A stretch of 64,000 bases of DNA, taken from Bremerella alba. Its GTDB lineage: Bacteria > Planctomycetota > Planctomycetia > Pirellulales > Pirellulaceae. The notes below the pieces were generated by a model, which did no database searches, had not been told where the DNA came from, and saw only the letters and a program-made list of their open reading frames with translations. Positions 1-9,271 of this stretch are shown here, one piece after another (positions within the stretch are counted from its first letter, which is position 1; each line of letters starts with the position of its first letter). The DNA lies in assembly GCF_013618625.1 (NCBI RefSeq), contig NZ_JABRWO010000010.1, positions 62,001-126,000 on the forward strand. Reading direction: 5' to 3'. A program made the position numbers and the translations under genes.

Positions 1-157
1 GGGGCAATTGCCCGGCATGGCCAACGTGTATCTGGCCGCGGGGCACTACCGTAGCGGCTTGCATCTTTCGCCGGCAACTGCCACGGTAATGAGCCAATTG
101 ATGTGTGGCGAGCAGCCTCAGGTCGATCTTCATCCGTTCCGCGTCAATCGAGCCTAA
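1..157 (+). CDS. C-terminal end of a ThiO-like glycine oxidase / FAD-dependent amine oxidoreductase (partial)
   Basis: The 5' part lies outside the window. Reading from base 2, the last 51 codons end in the TAA at 155-157. The tail contains a VYLAAGHYRSGLHLSPATA segment, which resembles the conserved C-terminal GHFRNGI-L-AP-TA block of DAO-family glycine oxidases (ThiO) that bind FAD and feed dehydroglycine into thiazole synthesis. Only the tail is visible, so another DAO-family enzyme is possible. It converges with cheB and the two stop codons overlap (154-157). A thiamine role would fit thiC at 18646, but the two genes are far apart and not in one operon. Confidence 0.65.
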   Translation, partial: GQLPGMANVYLAAGHYRSGLHLSPATATVMSQLMCGEQPQVDLHPFRVNRA

Positions 158-1281
158 GAAACAGTGGCTGCGGACCACAAGCGGCGAACCTGGGTAGTGA
201 CGGTCGTCGCGGCTTCATCCAGTGAAAATTGGCGGTCGACGTTCCCGGCCAGGTAAGCGACTTTATTCATTCCGTAAACGTCGGAAGTCGCTTCGTCTTG
301 CCCCAGCACATAACCGCCGGCGGCTTTGATTGCTCCGCAGCCATCGGAACCATCGCGACCCATGCCCGTCATGATGACTCCTAACAGGCGATCCTGATAA
401 ACCTTCACGGCAGACGACATCATCACATCGACCGATGGCCGGTGACCACTGACAAAGTCGCCATCACGGACACGCAGCTTGCCGCCCTTGGCACCATGGC
501 GGTTAACTTCCAGGTGCATTCCGCCGGGCGCCAGGTAGGCATGGCCAGGCAGAAGAATATCGCCGGTTTCCGCTTCTTTCACGTTGACTCTGGAGAGGGA
601 ATTCAAGCGAGCCGCAAATGCTTGGGTGAAGTTGGCAGGCATGTGCTGCACGATCACGATCGGGGGCAGGCCTTCCGGCAAAACCTCGAACATCGCCGCC
701 AAAGCAGGCGGGCCGCCTGTCGAGATTCCCAAGGCAATGCACTTGTCGGATATGGGAAGATCGGGCGATTGAATAGGCTTGGGTACCGCTTTGACTTCGT
801 TCGACAGCCCCAATTTTTCGCGACGTTCTTTTCGCTTCTGCGCACGCTCGCGGCGCATCGTCAGAACTTTTTTCACGTCTGTGTTGCCGACCATCCGAAT
901 GCGACGAACAAGCTCGGTCCGCAGGGTGGTTTCTGCTTCTTTAAGACCTTCTGGCTTGGCAATGTAATCGATGGCACCGCGGTCGAGTGCCTCGAGCGTG
1001 ATCTGGCCGCCAAGCTGTGTGGTGGCGCTGACCATAATGACAGGGATCAGTTGCTCAGAGAGAATCGCTTCGAGGGTCGCCAGGCCATCCATTTTGGGCA
1101 TCTGGACATCAAGCGTAATGACGTCCGGCTTCAACCTGCGAGCTAGTTTCACTGCTTCCTGTCCGTCCGAAGCCGTGGCGATGACTTCGATATCTGCTGC
1201 TTCTTCCAGCAGATCGGAGATCAGTGTTTGGATGAGTTTCGAGTCATCGACTACAAGAACACGCAAAGTACGTTGGACCAT
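154..1281 (-). CDS. cheB: Chemotaxis response regulator protein-glutamate methylesterase CheB
   Basis: This 375-residue protein has the two-domain CheB layout. The receiver domain (about 5-125) has the acidic pair D12/D13, phospho-acceptor D58 and K109. A basic linker (about 135-170) joins it to the methylesterase domain (about 178-370), which carries the catalytic triad S187 (ISTGGPPAL), H213 (VQHMPANF) and D310 (GMGRDGSDG). Spacing matches the E. coli triad 164/190/286 closely. It removes methyl groups from, and deamidates, glutamyl residues of chemoreceptors when phosphorylated by CheA. No cheA, cheR or receptor gene lies beside it here. The gene converges with the ThiO-like gene and overlaps its stop by three bases. 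The start is the ATG at 1281. Confidence 0.95.
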   Translation of the reverse strand: MVQRTLRVLVVDDSKLIQTLISDLLEEAADIEVIATASDGQEAVKLARRLKPDVITLDVQMPKMDGLATLEAILSEQLIPVIMVSATTQLGGQITLEALDRGAIDYIAKPEGLKEAETTLRTELVRRIRMVGNTDVKKVLTMRRERAQKRKERREKLGLSNEVKAVPKPIQSPDLPISDKCIALGISTGGPPALAAMFEVLPEGLPPIVIVQHMPANFTQAFAARLNSLSRVNVKEAETGDILLPGHAYLAPGGMHLEVNRHGAKGGKLRVRDGDFVSGHRPSVDVMMSSAVKVYQDRLLGVIMTGMGRDGSDGCGAIKAAGGYVLGQDEATSDVYGMNKVAYLAGNVDRQFSLDEAATTVTTQVRRLWSAATVS

Positions 1282-1473
1282 TAGCTCGCCCCCAAGTGTA
1301 TGGTTCCATTATTTTTAACTACAAAGGGAATGAACGTCGTTGGTCGTAACGTGCTCAAAAAACCCTGAGCAAATTTAGGCCATGCCTTTCAGAAGGAGCA
1401 GCGACTTGCGCTAAACCACATGGTTTTTCCCACTCTGAACCCGACAGGGCGAAGCGAGAGACCGATTCTCCCC

Positions 1474-1479
1474 TATAAT
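1474..1479 (+). promoter_or_regulatory. Candidate -10 box upstream of the FAD oxidoreductase
   Basis: A perfect TATAAT lies about 83 bases before the chosen ATG at 1562, in the 280-base gap between two divergent genes. No convincing -35 hexamer at 16-18 bp spacing is visible, so this is only a candidate. Confidence 0.3.
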
Positions 1480-1561
1480 CATTACAAATAGACGTTGCTC
1501 AGATCGCACTGAGCCCAATTTGCTTGGCAACCTTTACCTAGTTAATAGCAGAGGCCATCGG

Positions 1562-2770
1562 ATGGCAGTGGAAACGCCTGCCCAGATTGTGATTGTCGGT
1601 GCCGGGCCGATTGGCATCGAAGCCGCATTGTATGCCCGTTTCCTGGGGTATCAGGTCACCCTCCTCGATTCAGGAGACGTGGGCGCTCACCTTCGGAAAT
1701 GGGAACACGTCCGCCTGTTCGCTCCCTTTCAAGCGATTAGTACCCGGCTAGGTAAATCGGCGCTGGCCGCTCAGCATCAAGACCTTGCGCTGCCTCTCGA
1801 CGAGCAACTGGTTACCGGCGGCCAATATCTGGAACGATACCTTCAGCCGCTGGCCGCAAGCGATCTGATTGCGGATTGCTTAAAGCTTCGCCACACGGTG
1901 CTCTCGATCGCGCGAAGTTCGCAGACCAAAGCAGAAAATTATGGTCAGCCAGCGCGAAGCGAGACCCCGTTGGTCACCCTGGCAAAAGACGAAAATGGGC
2001 ACGAGCATCTTTTTGAAAGCGACATCGTGCTCGATTGCAGCGGTGTCGGTGCTCAGCCCAACTTCATCGGTGGCGGCGGAAGTCCCGCCGTCGGGGAACT
2101 GGCAGCTTGCCAGCATTTTGAATCTGGTGTGATCGATGCGCACGGTAAAGATGCCAATCGCTTTGCCAATCAGCAAATACTGTTAATCGGAGCAGGGCAC
2201 ACTGCGGCGACCAATATTTGCCAGCTGAGTATTTTGGCCCGTGAGTCGCTCGAAACGCACATCACGTGGATTACGCGCGAGGGAAAAGCCGACGGCCAAA
2301 ACGGTCCGGTGACCGTGATCGAGGATGACACTCTTCCGCAACGCAGGCAAGTTGCCTGGGAAGCGAATCAGCTATTGATCGAAGAGAATGGGCACCTTGA
2401 TCATTGGCCAGAAACGACGGTGAAGGCGGTTCACTACGAACCCCAGAACGATCACTTTCAAGTGACCCTCGCCGGGAAGCACTCCGGCGTCCATTCGTTC
2501 GACCGAATCGTGGCCAACGTGGGCTACCGGCCTGATCTCGAGATGCTGCGTCAGATGCAACTCGATCTTTGCCCCAATACAGAAGGGACTAAGAGCCTGA
2601 TTCAGCCGGAACCCAATTTCTATATCCTCGGCTCTAAAAGCTACGGAAGAGATTCGAGCTATCTGATTTCGGATGGACTCGATCAAATTCGCCAAGTCTT
2701 CGCCATCATCGGTGATCGGGATAACCTCGACTTGTACGCGGAACCTCCCGGCGAGTCGAATCAGGCCTAA
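1562..2770 (+). CDS. FAD/NAD(P)-binding oxidoreductase of the flavin monooxygenase/thioredoxin-reductase type
   Basis: The protein (402 residues) begins with a Rossmann dinucleotide-binding segment, IVIVGAGPIGIEAALYA, close to the N-terminus, followed by an acidic/aspartate strand end (LLDSGD). A second nucleotide-binding motif, ILLIGAGHTAATNI, lies mid-protein at about residues 205-218, and the C-terminal part has the ILGSKSYGRDSSYL/ISDGLDQIR region typical of FAD proteins that close the flavin site. This two-Rossmann layout belongs to class B flavin monooxygenases and related reductases; the substrate cannot be told. I chose ATG 1562 because GAGG at 1551-1554 sits 7 bases ahead; the longer reading from TTG 1520 adds 14 residues before the nucleotide-binding strand and has no such site. 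Confidence 0.75.
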   Translation: MAVETPAQIVIVGAGPIGIEAALYARFLGYQVTLLDSGDVGAHLRKWEHVRLFAPFQAISTRLGKSALAAQHQDLALPLDEQLVTGGQYLERYLQPLAASDLIADCLKLRHTVLSIARSSQTKAENYGQPARSETPLVTLAKDENGHEHLFESDIVLDCSGVGAQPNFIGGGGSPAVGELAACQHFESGVIDAHGKDANRFANQQILLIGAGHTAATNICQLSILARESLETHITWITREGKADGQNGPVTVIEDDTLPQRRQVAWEANQLLIEENGHLDHWPETTVKAVHYEPQNDHFQVTLAGKHSGVHSFDRIVANVGYRPDLEMLRQMQLDLCPNTEGTKSLIQPEPNFYILGSKSYGRDSSYLISDGLDQIRQVFAIIGDRDNLDLYAEPPGESNQA

Positions 2771-3083
2771 ACGTTGGGTTGTCAGCAGCACGGGATATCC
2801 ACGACGTAACGTCTATCTGTCAAGTGGACTATGGCTTTGCTATCACGTAATTTGTGATCAAAGTTTGGTCAATCTTGTTGCGATCTTCTTCGGGAATATT
2901 TGGAAAGAGCCTGTTTCCTGCGGGAAAATCACGGAAAACGCACGCAGGTCAGGCCAACCATTTCTTCGATGGCTGCGTACAGCTTGGCGTGCATTGGGCT
3001 ACTTCATCCCTTATATTACGGGGATTATCACGCCTGATACTTCCGAAGATACTGTCCCCCATCGAGTCTACGAAGGCCTGAAG
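2771..3083. other. Intergenic region with an operator-like dyad
   Basis: No gene is visible between the flavoprotein and the HEAT-like protein. A dyad ATCAC-N7-GTGAT occurs at 2842-2858 and could be a protein-binding site, but no regulator can be assigned. The open frame running through this gap in phase with the next gene has no start or coding character that I can support. Confidence 0.3.
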
Positions 3084-4124
3084 ATGAGTTTGCCTGCGGT
3101 GCTGAAATCGATTTTTGGAATGATGTTGCTGACGCTTGTCCTGGCAACCAGCTTGCCAGCCGAACCAGTCGAGAGCGATCAACAGCAGGCCATTCGTCGG
3201 TGGATTCGTCAACTCGATGGCGATCGCTATGCCGAGCGACAACAGGCCGCCGGCGAGTTGGCCAAGCTCGGCAAGGAAGCGATTCCGGCCATCGAGAAAG
3301 CCGCACTTACCGGTACCGGCGAAGTGGCCAGCCGCTCGGTCGACCTGCTCAAAGGTTTCGCCAGCTCTCCCGAGGATGACACCTCGTCGCAGGCCTACTC
3401 AGCACTCAAGCGTTTGGCAGCTGGCGGCAATCAGACTGCCGGCTATATCGCCGAGGAAGCCATCGAGCAGCTCAAGCGTAAGCTCGGTCCCGGTCGCATT
3501 ACCGATGACCAGCCACAGCAGCCGCCAGGTGACTTCAATCGCTCGGTGCAGATCTCCAACGATTTCAATGGTGACAAGACCATCGATGTCACCGAGAACG
3601 GCCAACGGGTCGTCGCTCGAACCATGGCCGGCGGGCGAGTAAGCGTTACCTGGCATCTTCCCGGTGGCAAGGCGCGCACCGTCGAGGCCGAAAGCGTCGA
3701 CAAGTTGCAGACGCAAGATCAACAAGCATTTGCAAAGTTTCAAGAGCTGAATAAGATTGCCGAGGCCGGCCCCCGGCGACTTCCTAACATGCAGAATGCT
3801 CCCCGCGTTCATGTCCGCGTTCCCCAACGTGGCGAAGGCTTAGCGCCGTTTGCCGAAGTCGAACAACGGATGGAAGCCATGCGGGCCCGACACGAGCAGT
3901 TCGTCGACCAAATGCAAAAGACCATCCGGGCCCATCGCCTGCCTCCGGAAGGGGATGCCCCGCGAAAGATGGTCGATCAAAAGCAGCTCGAAGAAGTACG
4001 CCAGCGACTGTCCGACACGCTGAAACGTCTGGAAAACACCGAAGCCGGGACGATCGACCTTCTCGACTTGAAACGTCTTGACGAAGCTCTAAAACACATC
4101 GAATCGACGACCGATGCTTCGTAG
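3084..4124 (+). CDS. Secreted HEAT-like repeat protein with coiled-coil C-terminus, unknown function
   Basis: The 346-residue product starts with a signal peptide (basic start, hydrophobic run about 10-23, cleavage near SLPAEP). Residues about 35-120 form two or three short helical repeats (RYAERQQAAGELAKLGKEAIPAIEKAA...), resembling HEAT/Armadillo units. The middle (about 145-200) is a predicted beta-rich segment, and the last 100 residues are charged and heptad-like, suggesting a coiled coil. I do not recognise a named family. ATG 3084 is chosen over the upstream open frame because GAAGG lies at 3072-3076 and the signal peptide starts there. The gene converges with the glycosyltransferase; its TAG and that gene's stop are adjacent. 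Confidence 0.7.
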   Translation: MSLPAVLKSIFGMMLLTLVLATSLPAEPVESDQQQAIRRWIRQLDGDRYAERQQAAGELAKLGKEAIPAIEKAALTGTGEVASRSVDLLKGFASSPEDDTSSQAYSALKRLAAGGNQTAGYIAEEAIEQLKRKLGPGRITDDQPQQPPGDFNRSVQISNDFNGDKTIDVTENGQRVVARTMAGGRVSVTWHLPGGKARTVEAESVDKLQTQDQQAFAKFQELNKIAEAGPRRLPNMQNAPRVHVRVPQRGEGLAPFAEVEQRMEAMRARHEQFVDQMQKTIRAHRLPPEGDAPRKMVDQKQLEEVRQRLSDTLKRLENTEAGTIDLLDLKRLDEALKHIESTTDAS

Positions 4125-5657
4125 TTAGTTCCCTTCGTCGGCATTCACATCTTGCGGAAGCAGCACCCGCCACTGCACGCGTGCGGCCTGCGTTTCTGGA
4201 ATGGTCACTTCGTACTTGCGGTCAGGTACCGAGTTCAGAAAGTTCTTGACGACCTGGTCTGCTGTCTCTCGCGTACCACGCACGATGAGCACAATCGGTC
4301 GGTCTGGTGCCGACCGGTGAAGATACTGCGGCGTCGCTTCTCCTGGGCGGGTGTACGTCAGACCGAAATGTTGCCCGGCGTGTTCGGGAAGCGAGTAAAT
4401 CGATTCGATGGGCAACAGCGAGTACGACTCCCACTTTTCCATGAAGGGGGGCTGACGTTTGGATGGAAGCCGCAGAACATCAGACTCAATGAGCCCCGAG
4501 GCAATCAGAACATCGGTGCTTTCCGTTGAATTCTCTAAGTCGGTGGCCACCGACGCGACCACCGTCCGCCAGTCTTCTCCTCGCATCGGTCCCAGGGAAT
4601 GGGGCGTACGTAAACCGAACGCGATCACCACCGAGACAATCACTCCGCCGATCCGCCACATGCGAGCCGGGACAAGCGAAGCCAGGCTCACCAGTAACAG
4701 CGGGATCAGCGTTTCCGACGAGATCAAGTAGCGGCCAAAAAAGATTGCCGCCAGCCCCGTCGCCGTCGTGCACCAGGCCGCTGCAATCGGGAGGAAAACC
4801 ATCCCGCCGATCAGCACCACGCGTTTCGCTTCCGCTGACCAACGCCGGGCATAGATCGATGCCAGCAGGGCGACCGGCACCAAAGCAGCTAAGGCCGTTA
4901 CCCAGCGTGTCCATTCATTTTGCGAGGTCGCCGTGATGAACTGGGCCCAATTCTCGCGACGATCAAAGATGCTGCTCAGATGCGTTAAGGCAATCGCGAC
5001 ACCCACGGCCACGCAACCGGACGCCTTCAGTAGGCGATGTCGCTGGGAAGGACTATCGGACAGCAGCCACATGAACGCGGCCAGGCAGATGGAAAACAGC
5101 AACGTGCTGTAATGAAAGTAGAAGCTGCCGACGGTCGCGATCACCAAGAAGACCCAGTCTCGCTGGCGATCGTGCTGTACGATCTGCCAGGCAAGCACGA
5201 CTTGCATCACAGCGATTACTTGCACAAATCCATACACGCGTGCTTCGGTGGCAAAGAAGATCCAGTCGATATCGATCGCGGCAATCGCACCGGCGGCCAC
5301 GGCCACCCAAACGTCGCGGCTCCAGCGATGGGCGATCATCGTGATCAATGCCACGCAACACACTCCGCCGATCAGCGATGGAAGACGCAGCGACCACTCG
5401 CTCAGGCCGGTAAGCTGAGCCCATGCCCAGACGATCAGAAAGTAGAGCGATGCCTGGTTGCCCATCGCGGCCCGCTCTGGAACCTCTTGAATGCCATCCG
5501 AGACGACCCATGCCGTGTGCAACTCGTCGACCCACAAGCTTTCGCCCATCGACGGCAGTCGTAACAGAAGAGCCAAAGCGGCAATGCCCAGTCCCAGCAA
5601 CGCACTGGTCTTCCAAGAAGGGAGGGCAGAGGACAGGTTAGGCTCGTTGGTATTCAC
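4125..5657 (-). CDS. Integral membrane glycosyltransferase, GT39/ArnT-like
   Basis: The 510-residue protein has roughly ten or eleven hydrophobic segments across residues 18-360 and a soluble C-terminal part of about 130 residues. The first loop after TM1 carries GESLWVDELHT with the acidic pair D44/E45, the position and context used by GT-C enzymes such as PMT and ArnT to bind metal and sugar donor. Such enzymes move a sugar from a polyprenyl-phosphate donor to a lipid or protein acceptor outside the membrane. Donor and acceptor are unknown. It follows an ExeA-like ATPase on the same strand with a 243-base gap, so it may or may not belong to that operon. Confidence 0.75.
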   Translation of the reverse strand: MNTNEPNLSSALPSWKTSALLGLGIAALALLLRLPSMGESLWVDELHTAWVVSDGIQEVPERAAMGNQASLYFLIVWAWAQLTGLSEWSLRLPSLIGGVCCVALITMIAHRWSRDVWVAVAAGAIAAIDIDWIFFATEARVYGFVQVIAVMQVVLAWQIVQHDRQRDWVFLVIATVGSFYFHYSTLLFSICLAAFMWLLSDSPSQRHRLLKASGCVAVGVAIALTHLSSIFDRRENWAQFITATSQNEWTRWVTALAALVPVALLASIYARRWSAEAKRVVLIGGMVFLPIAAAWCTTATGLAAIFFGRYLISSETLIPLLLVSLASLVPARMWRIGGVIVSVVIAFGLRTPHSLGPMRGEDWRTVVASVATDLENSTESTDVLIASGLIESDVLRLPSKRQPPFMEKWESYSLLPIESIYSLPEHAGQHFGLTYTRPGEATPQYLHRSAPDRPIVLIVRGTRETADQVVKNFLNSVPDRKYEVTIPETQAARVQWRVLLPQDVNADEGN

Positions 5658-5900
5658 GCCGATTGATTCTAATCGGCATACGCGATCAAGCTAGGGTCCT
5701 GCTAGGGTAAACCATTGAATAAGTTGCCGGCAATTTCAGCGTGCCAAGTCGCTTGGAACGCCTGCAACGAATTGCCAAAGGGCTTGATGAATGAACCGCC
5801 CGGTCACGGAATTCGTTACCAGAATCGTAAGGGCCAAAGCCCCTGGTAGCCGAGCGGCTAGAGAGAAAGTGCGAACGTAATGCTGAAACAACCCCGCGGT

Positions 5901-6722
5901 CTATTCAGGAGCGACAGTCACCAGTTCTTCGTGAATCGATTCGACCTGAGCGGCATCGATCACGCGGATTTCTTCGGCGTAGCCAATCAAGAGGGCCAGA
6001 TCGCACAGGCGGTTGATCTCGCGCGGATTGCCGCGGGTGATCTCGAACAAACGCTGTAAACCTTCGGCGACGAAGATATCATCCTCGCAGCCGGCTACTC
6101 GCAGGCGATGCGTGACGTAGGCGGCGGTTTCATCCGGCGTAAAGCAGCGCATTAGCGACTTCACGCCGATGCGGCTTTCCAGGGAAGGGAACCGCTCGAC
6201 CGCCGGGATGATGGCCGTCTGCCCGACGAGAACCAGCGTCAGGTCCAGCTTGCCGTCGGTCTCGAAGTTGGTCAACAGACGTAGCGTTTCCAGCGAAGCA
6301 TGGTCGCTCAGGAGATGGGCATCGTCCACGACGATCACGGCGTGGTTGCCTGCTCGTGTGTTTGCCGCCAGAAACTGCTGCAATTGCCAGACGTTCTCGC
6401 TCGCGCTGCTGGTGCCGCTGGCCTGAGGGCTGCGACCGAGGTTCATCAGCAGATACGGAATCAGGGCATCGCTGGGTAGTTTCGGGAAAACAAGGTGAGC
6501 TTTGGGCGAAAACGTGTCAGGTAGTTGCATCAGCAGCGATCGAACTAGCAGGCTTTTACCAAGCCCGCACGATCCGGCCAAGATAGCGGCCCCGCGGCGG
6601 TTTTCGACGGCGTAGCGAAGCTTGAGAATCGCGGCCTGAGCCGACTCGGAAGGGTAGTATGCCGCTTCCGAGTAGGTGTTCTCGAACGGACGAGATTTCA
6701 GATTCCAGTACGCTTCGTACAT
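5901..6722 (-). CDS. ExeA/GspA-like AAA ATPase
   Basis: The protein (273 residues) opens with MYEAYWNLKSRPFENT, the usual start of ExeA-family ATPases, followed by Walker A G50-S57 (GSCGLGKS), Walker B around V129-D134 (VIVVDDAH) and a C-terminal lid with the GNPREINRLCDLALL sensor-2 type motif. Family members energise assembly of secretion or exopolysaccharide export complexes; in XrtA/EPS gene sets an ExeA-like ATPase is often paired with a CpsD-like kinase homologue, as here. It lacks the peptidoglycan-binding C-terminal extension of classical ExeA. It begins 39 bases after the stop of the P-loop gene, so co-transcription is likely. Confidence 0.85.
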   Translation of the reverse strand: MYEAYWNLKSRPFENTYSEAAYYPSESAQAAILKLRYAVENRRGAAILAGSCGLGKSLLVRSLLMQLPDTFSPKAHLVFPKLPSDALIPYLLMNLGRSPQASGTSSASENVWQLQQFLAANTRAGNHAVIVVDDAHLLSDHASLETLRLLTNFETDGKLDLTLVLVGQTAIIPAVERFPSLESRIGVKSLMRCFTPDETAAYVTHRLRVAGCEDDIFVAEGLQRLFEITRGNPREINRLCDLALLIGYAEEIRVIDAAQVESIHEELVTVAPE

Positions 6723-6761
6723 CGAGCTCTCTGCTTTCGCCTACCGTAGGGCAGTGCTGAC

Positions 6762-7934
6762 TTATCGCCAGAAGTTTTCGGCGATACCAATCACGTTGAT
6801 TTTACGCTGCTCGAGCTTGGGCAAGATTTGGCTCAATTCCTGATCGTGAGTGCCTCGGGCATCGCGTACGATCAGAACGCTATGCATCAAAGCCAGACGC
6901 TGCCAAGCTTCCGGTCGATCGCCGCCATCCCACAGAACGATATCGTAATCTTGGGTGAACTGCTGCAGTTGACCAGCCGATAACTCGGCCAGGTTTCGAT
7001 AGCCGGCCGGCAGGATGGCAATCGGTTGATCGGCGGCCTGAATCATCCCTTCGTACAGGGTTTCGACGGGCTCGGTAACAGGGCCAGCTTCGGTCAGGCC
7101 CAGGCGAACGGTCAGGCTTTCGTTGCCGCTACCTTCGTCGATGATCAGAACGCGGCGACCCTGAGCAGCCAGCAACTTGGCCAGGCACATGGTCATCGTT
7201 GAGCAACCGGTGCCGTCGCCCAGCGAGACAAGGGCCAGCGATTTGATGGTGCTGGAGATGCTGCTGGCCAGTGCTGCCCATTGATCGTGGCACAGATCGA
7301 GAACCATGTCGGTTTCTTCCGGCCAGTGAAGCGTTTCGGTTTCCCACTTAGGGTGTGCTAACCGACGCTGACGATAGGCTGTCGTAGCCGTCGCTTCAGA
7401 CTTTGTGTCTTCCGTTTCTGTCTCGGCCGCTGTGGGCAATTCGGCCTGGGGTGTCCCAGCGACGAACGTGAAGCTGGGTTCATTCGATGGCTCCGGGGGC
7501 TGCTCAGGCTGAGGTTCCCACGTATTAATTTCGATGGTTGGAGTCGGCAGTTCTAGTTTCACGGGCTGGGTCGCTTGTGCAGAGACTGGATTGACCGGGG
7601 TGTGCTTGCGTCCCGCCCGAACCATCAGGCGATCGAGCGCTTCGGCCACGGCGGCCGTATTTTGGGCAGCGAGCAGGAACTCGTCTTGCATGCCGGCTTG
7701 GTCGCTATCCGATTCGTCATACGAACCGATTAGCGGAGAGCCAGGCATATCGATGCGGATGCCTTGGGTTTTCCAATGTTGCAGTTCGCTGAGGGTCGGT
7801 TTACGCGACATCGTGCGAACCGGATCGGATGACTTCTGCTGCGATGATTGGGATGAATTCATGACGGACTCCGACGAGTGGGCCGATTGCTCCGAGTTAT
7901 AAGCACGTATAAAAGCGCGGTCGAGTTGGCTCAT
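6762..7934 (-). CDS. MinD/CpsD-like P-loop protein with a degenerate Walker A motif
   Basis: The 390-residue product has a low-complexity N-terminal half (about 1-200, rich in Gln, Pro, Glu, Ser) and a ParA/MinD/CpsD-like C-terminal domain. The P-loop reads GDGTGCST at 239-246, with C244 where the catalytic lysine of GxxxxGK(S/T) should be; the following helix (MTMCLAKLLAAQGRRVLIID) is otherwise typical. It may bind nucleotide weakly or act as a structural partner. The start ATG at 7934 overlaps the TAA of the upstream gene (TAATG), which implies translational coupling; a longer reading upstream would overlap that gene by 100 bases and is not favoured. Confidence 0.75.
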   Translation of the reverse strand: MSQLDRAFIRAYNSEQSAHSSESVMNSSQSSQQKSSDPVRTMSRKPTLSELQHWKTQGIRIDMPGSPLIGSYDESDSDQAGMQDEFLLAAQNTAAVAEALDRLMVRAGRKHTPVNPVSAQATQPVKLELPTPTIEINTWEPQPEQPPEPSNEPSFTFVAGTPQAELPTAAETETEDTKSEATATTAYRQRRLAHPKWETETLHWPEETDMVLDLCHDQWAALASSISSTIKSLALVSLGDGTGCSTMTMCLAKLLAAQGRRVLIIDEGSGNESLTVRLGLTEAGPVTEPVETLYEGMIQAADQPIAILPAGYRNLAELSAGQLQQFTQDYDIVLWDGGDRPEAWQRLALMHSVLIVRDARGTHDQELSQILPKLEQRKINVIGIAENFWR

Positions 7935-9271
7935 TAGCGAGATTCCAAGTCGAGGGGCTGAATTCCGCCCAGGCGAGCACGAGGCTGAGCAGCTTCCTGC
8001 GGCATCGACGAGCCTGAGTAGGGACCGAAGCCCCATTGGCCATTGTCTTGTTGAGGACCAGTAGAAGGCGTGTTCTCGGGCCGGTGGCTGTTGACGACTG
8101 GAAAGCCAGCCTGATGCTGGTAGCCTTCGTGGATTTCAGGCATTTGTGTGCCAGGCGAGGGACCGCTACCGGTCGAGTTCTTCTCTACCAGGGTTCCATT
8201 TTGCATGGCATAGTTGCTTTCTTCTGCCTGCATCCAGTGGCGTCCGCCACCTTCTCCGGCCGGAGGAGCGTACTGCGATGTCCGCGTATCGCCCATGCCC
8301 ATCGACCCACCAGGCAAAGGACGCGTTTGCGAAGGTTGCGGTTGGCCTGGCTGAGATTGCGAGCCATCGAAGTTCGGTACGTCGCCGGTCGGTGCGGGGC
8401 GGTTACTGCCGGAGTAAGGAGTGATCGGAGGCTCTTCGAAGTTCGGCTCTTTGTTAGAAGGACCGAACTGCCAGACTTGATTCGACGGCGAGTCGATGGA
8501 AGGAGCACCCAAGCTGCCCCCTTGGGCAGGGTTGCCGTAAGGGCTGGCCGACGTTTCGACGTTCATCGAAGCTGGCGTCGCGATGTTGGTCATCTGCGTG
8601 TCGCGAGACGGATTGGACATCATCGTATTGGGTGACATGCTACGCGAGGGAAGCGATGCCATTTGTGTAATCTCGTTATCCAATGGTTCGATTGTGATCG
8701 TTTCGCTTGGATCGGCAGCCGAGCCGGCGTTCCAAGCCGGGGCGTCCCCCAGTTCGCCGGTCGAAACGAACAGGTCTTGCGGTACGTTCTCGACGGGTGA
8801 TTCGTCCGATCCGCCACTGCCGCTCAGCGCCCAAACGCTGACAAACAGAAGAGACACGGCGATACCACCGAGCACCAAGCGGTTCTTCATCTGGCCGCTG
8901 AGCAGCGACACACGACGCTTTTGTCGCGTCTCGCCCGAGTTGTGAATGTAGCTTGGTTGGGCCGAAGGGGCAGGCTCTACACGCGGCTCAGGGGCGGCTT
9001 CTGCCTTGGGCTGCGGCAGTGGAGCGGCCTCACGTTGGGGCTCCGGCAACGAAGGGGCAGCGGCTGGGACCAGCAAGCTTTCGTGAGTGTCCCCTTCGTG
9101 CGGATCTTCTCCCAAGAGGTCTGAGACCCAATCCTGCTGGGGCGCCGGAGCCGGTTCGGCCGGCGGCTGCCAGGTCAGGTCCTTCACACGAAGGACGATC
9201 GGATGACCGTAGAAGGTGCCTTGGGTGTCTTGGGTTTCGTGATTGTGGGGAGTACCCAATGGTTTCGTCAT
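7934..9271 (-). CDS. Single-pass membrane protein with Pro/Gln-rich periplasmic region, unknown function
   Basis: The 445-residue protein has an N-terminal cytosolic part of about 125 residues containing a YGHPIVLRVKDLTW segment, then a Pro/Ala/Glu-rich linker, one hydrophobic span around residues 132-150 (RLVLGGIAVSLLFVSVWAL) and about 290 residues of low-complexity Ser/Pro/Gln/Gly-rich sequence. I recognise no domain. The layout resembles chain-length regulators or adaptors of polysaccharide export only in having a P-loop partner next door, so that link is inference. ATG 9271 is preferred to TTG 9310 because AAGGAAG sits 8 bases before it. It is the first gene of the minus-strand cluster that runs through the P-loop and ExeA-like genes. 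Confidence 0.65.
   Translation of the reverse strand: MTKPLGTPHNHETQDTQGTFYGHPIVLRVKDLTWQPPAEPAPAPQQDWVSDLLGEDPHEGDTHESLLVPAAAPSLPEPQREAAPLPQPKAEAAPEPRVEPAPSAQPSYIHNSGETRQKRRVSLLSGQMKNRLVLGGIAVSLLFVSVWALSGSGGSDESPVENVPQDLFVSTGELGDAPAWNAGSAADPSETITIEPLDNEITQMASLPSRSMSPNTMMSNPSRDTQMTNIATPASMNVETSASPYGNPAQGGSLGAPSIDSPSNQVWQFGPSNKEPNFEEPPITPYSGSNRPAPTGDVPNFDGSQSQPGQPQPSQTRPLPGGSMGMGDTRTSQYAPPAGEGGGRHWMQAEESNYAMQNGTLVEKNSTGSGPSPGTQMPEIHEGYQHQAGFPVVNSHRPENTPSTGPQQDNGQWGFGPYSGSSMPQEAAQPRARLGGIQPLDLESR

Noticed and set aside
442-1146. 234-codon plus-strand frame
   Set aside because: It lies antisense to cheB, whose catalytic motifs are intact; the product has no domain.
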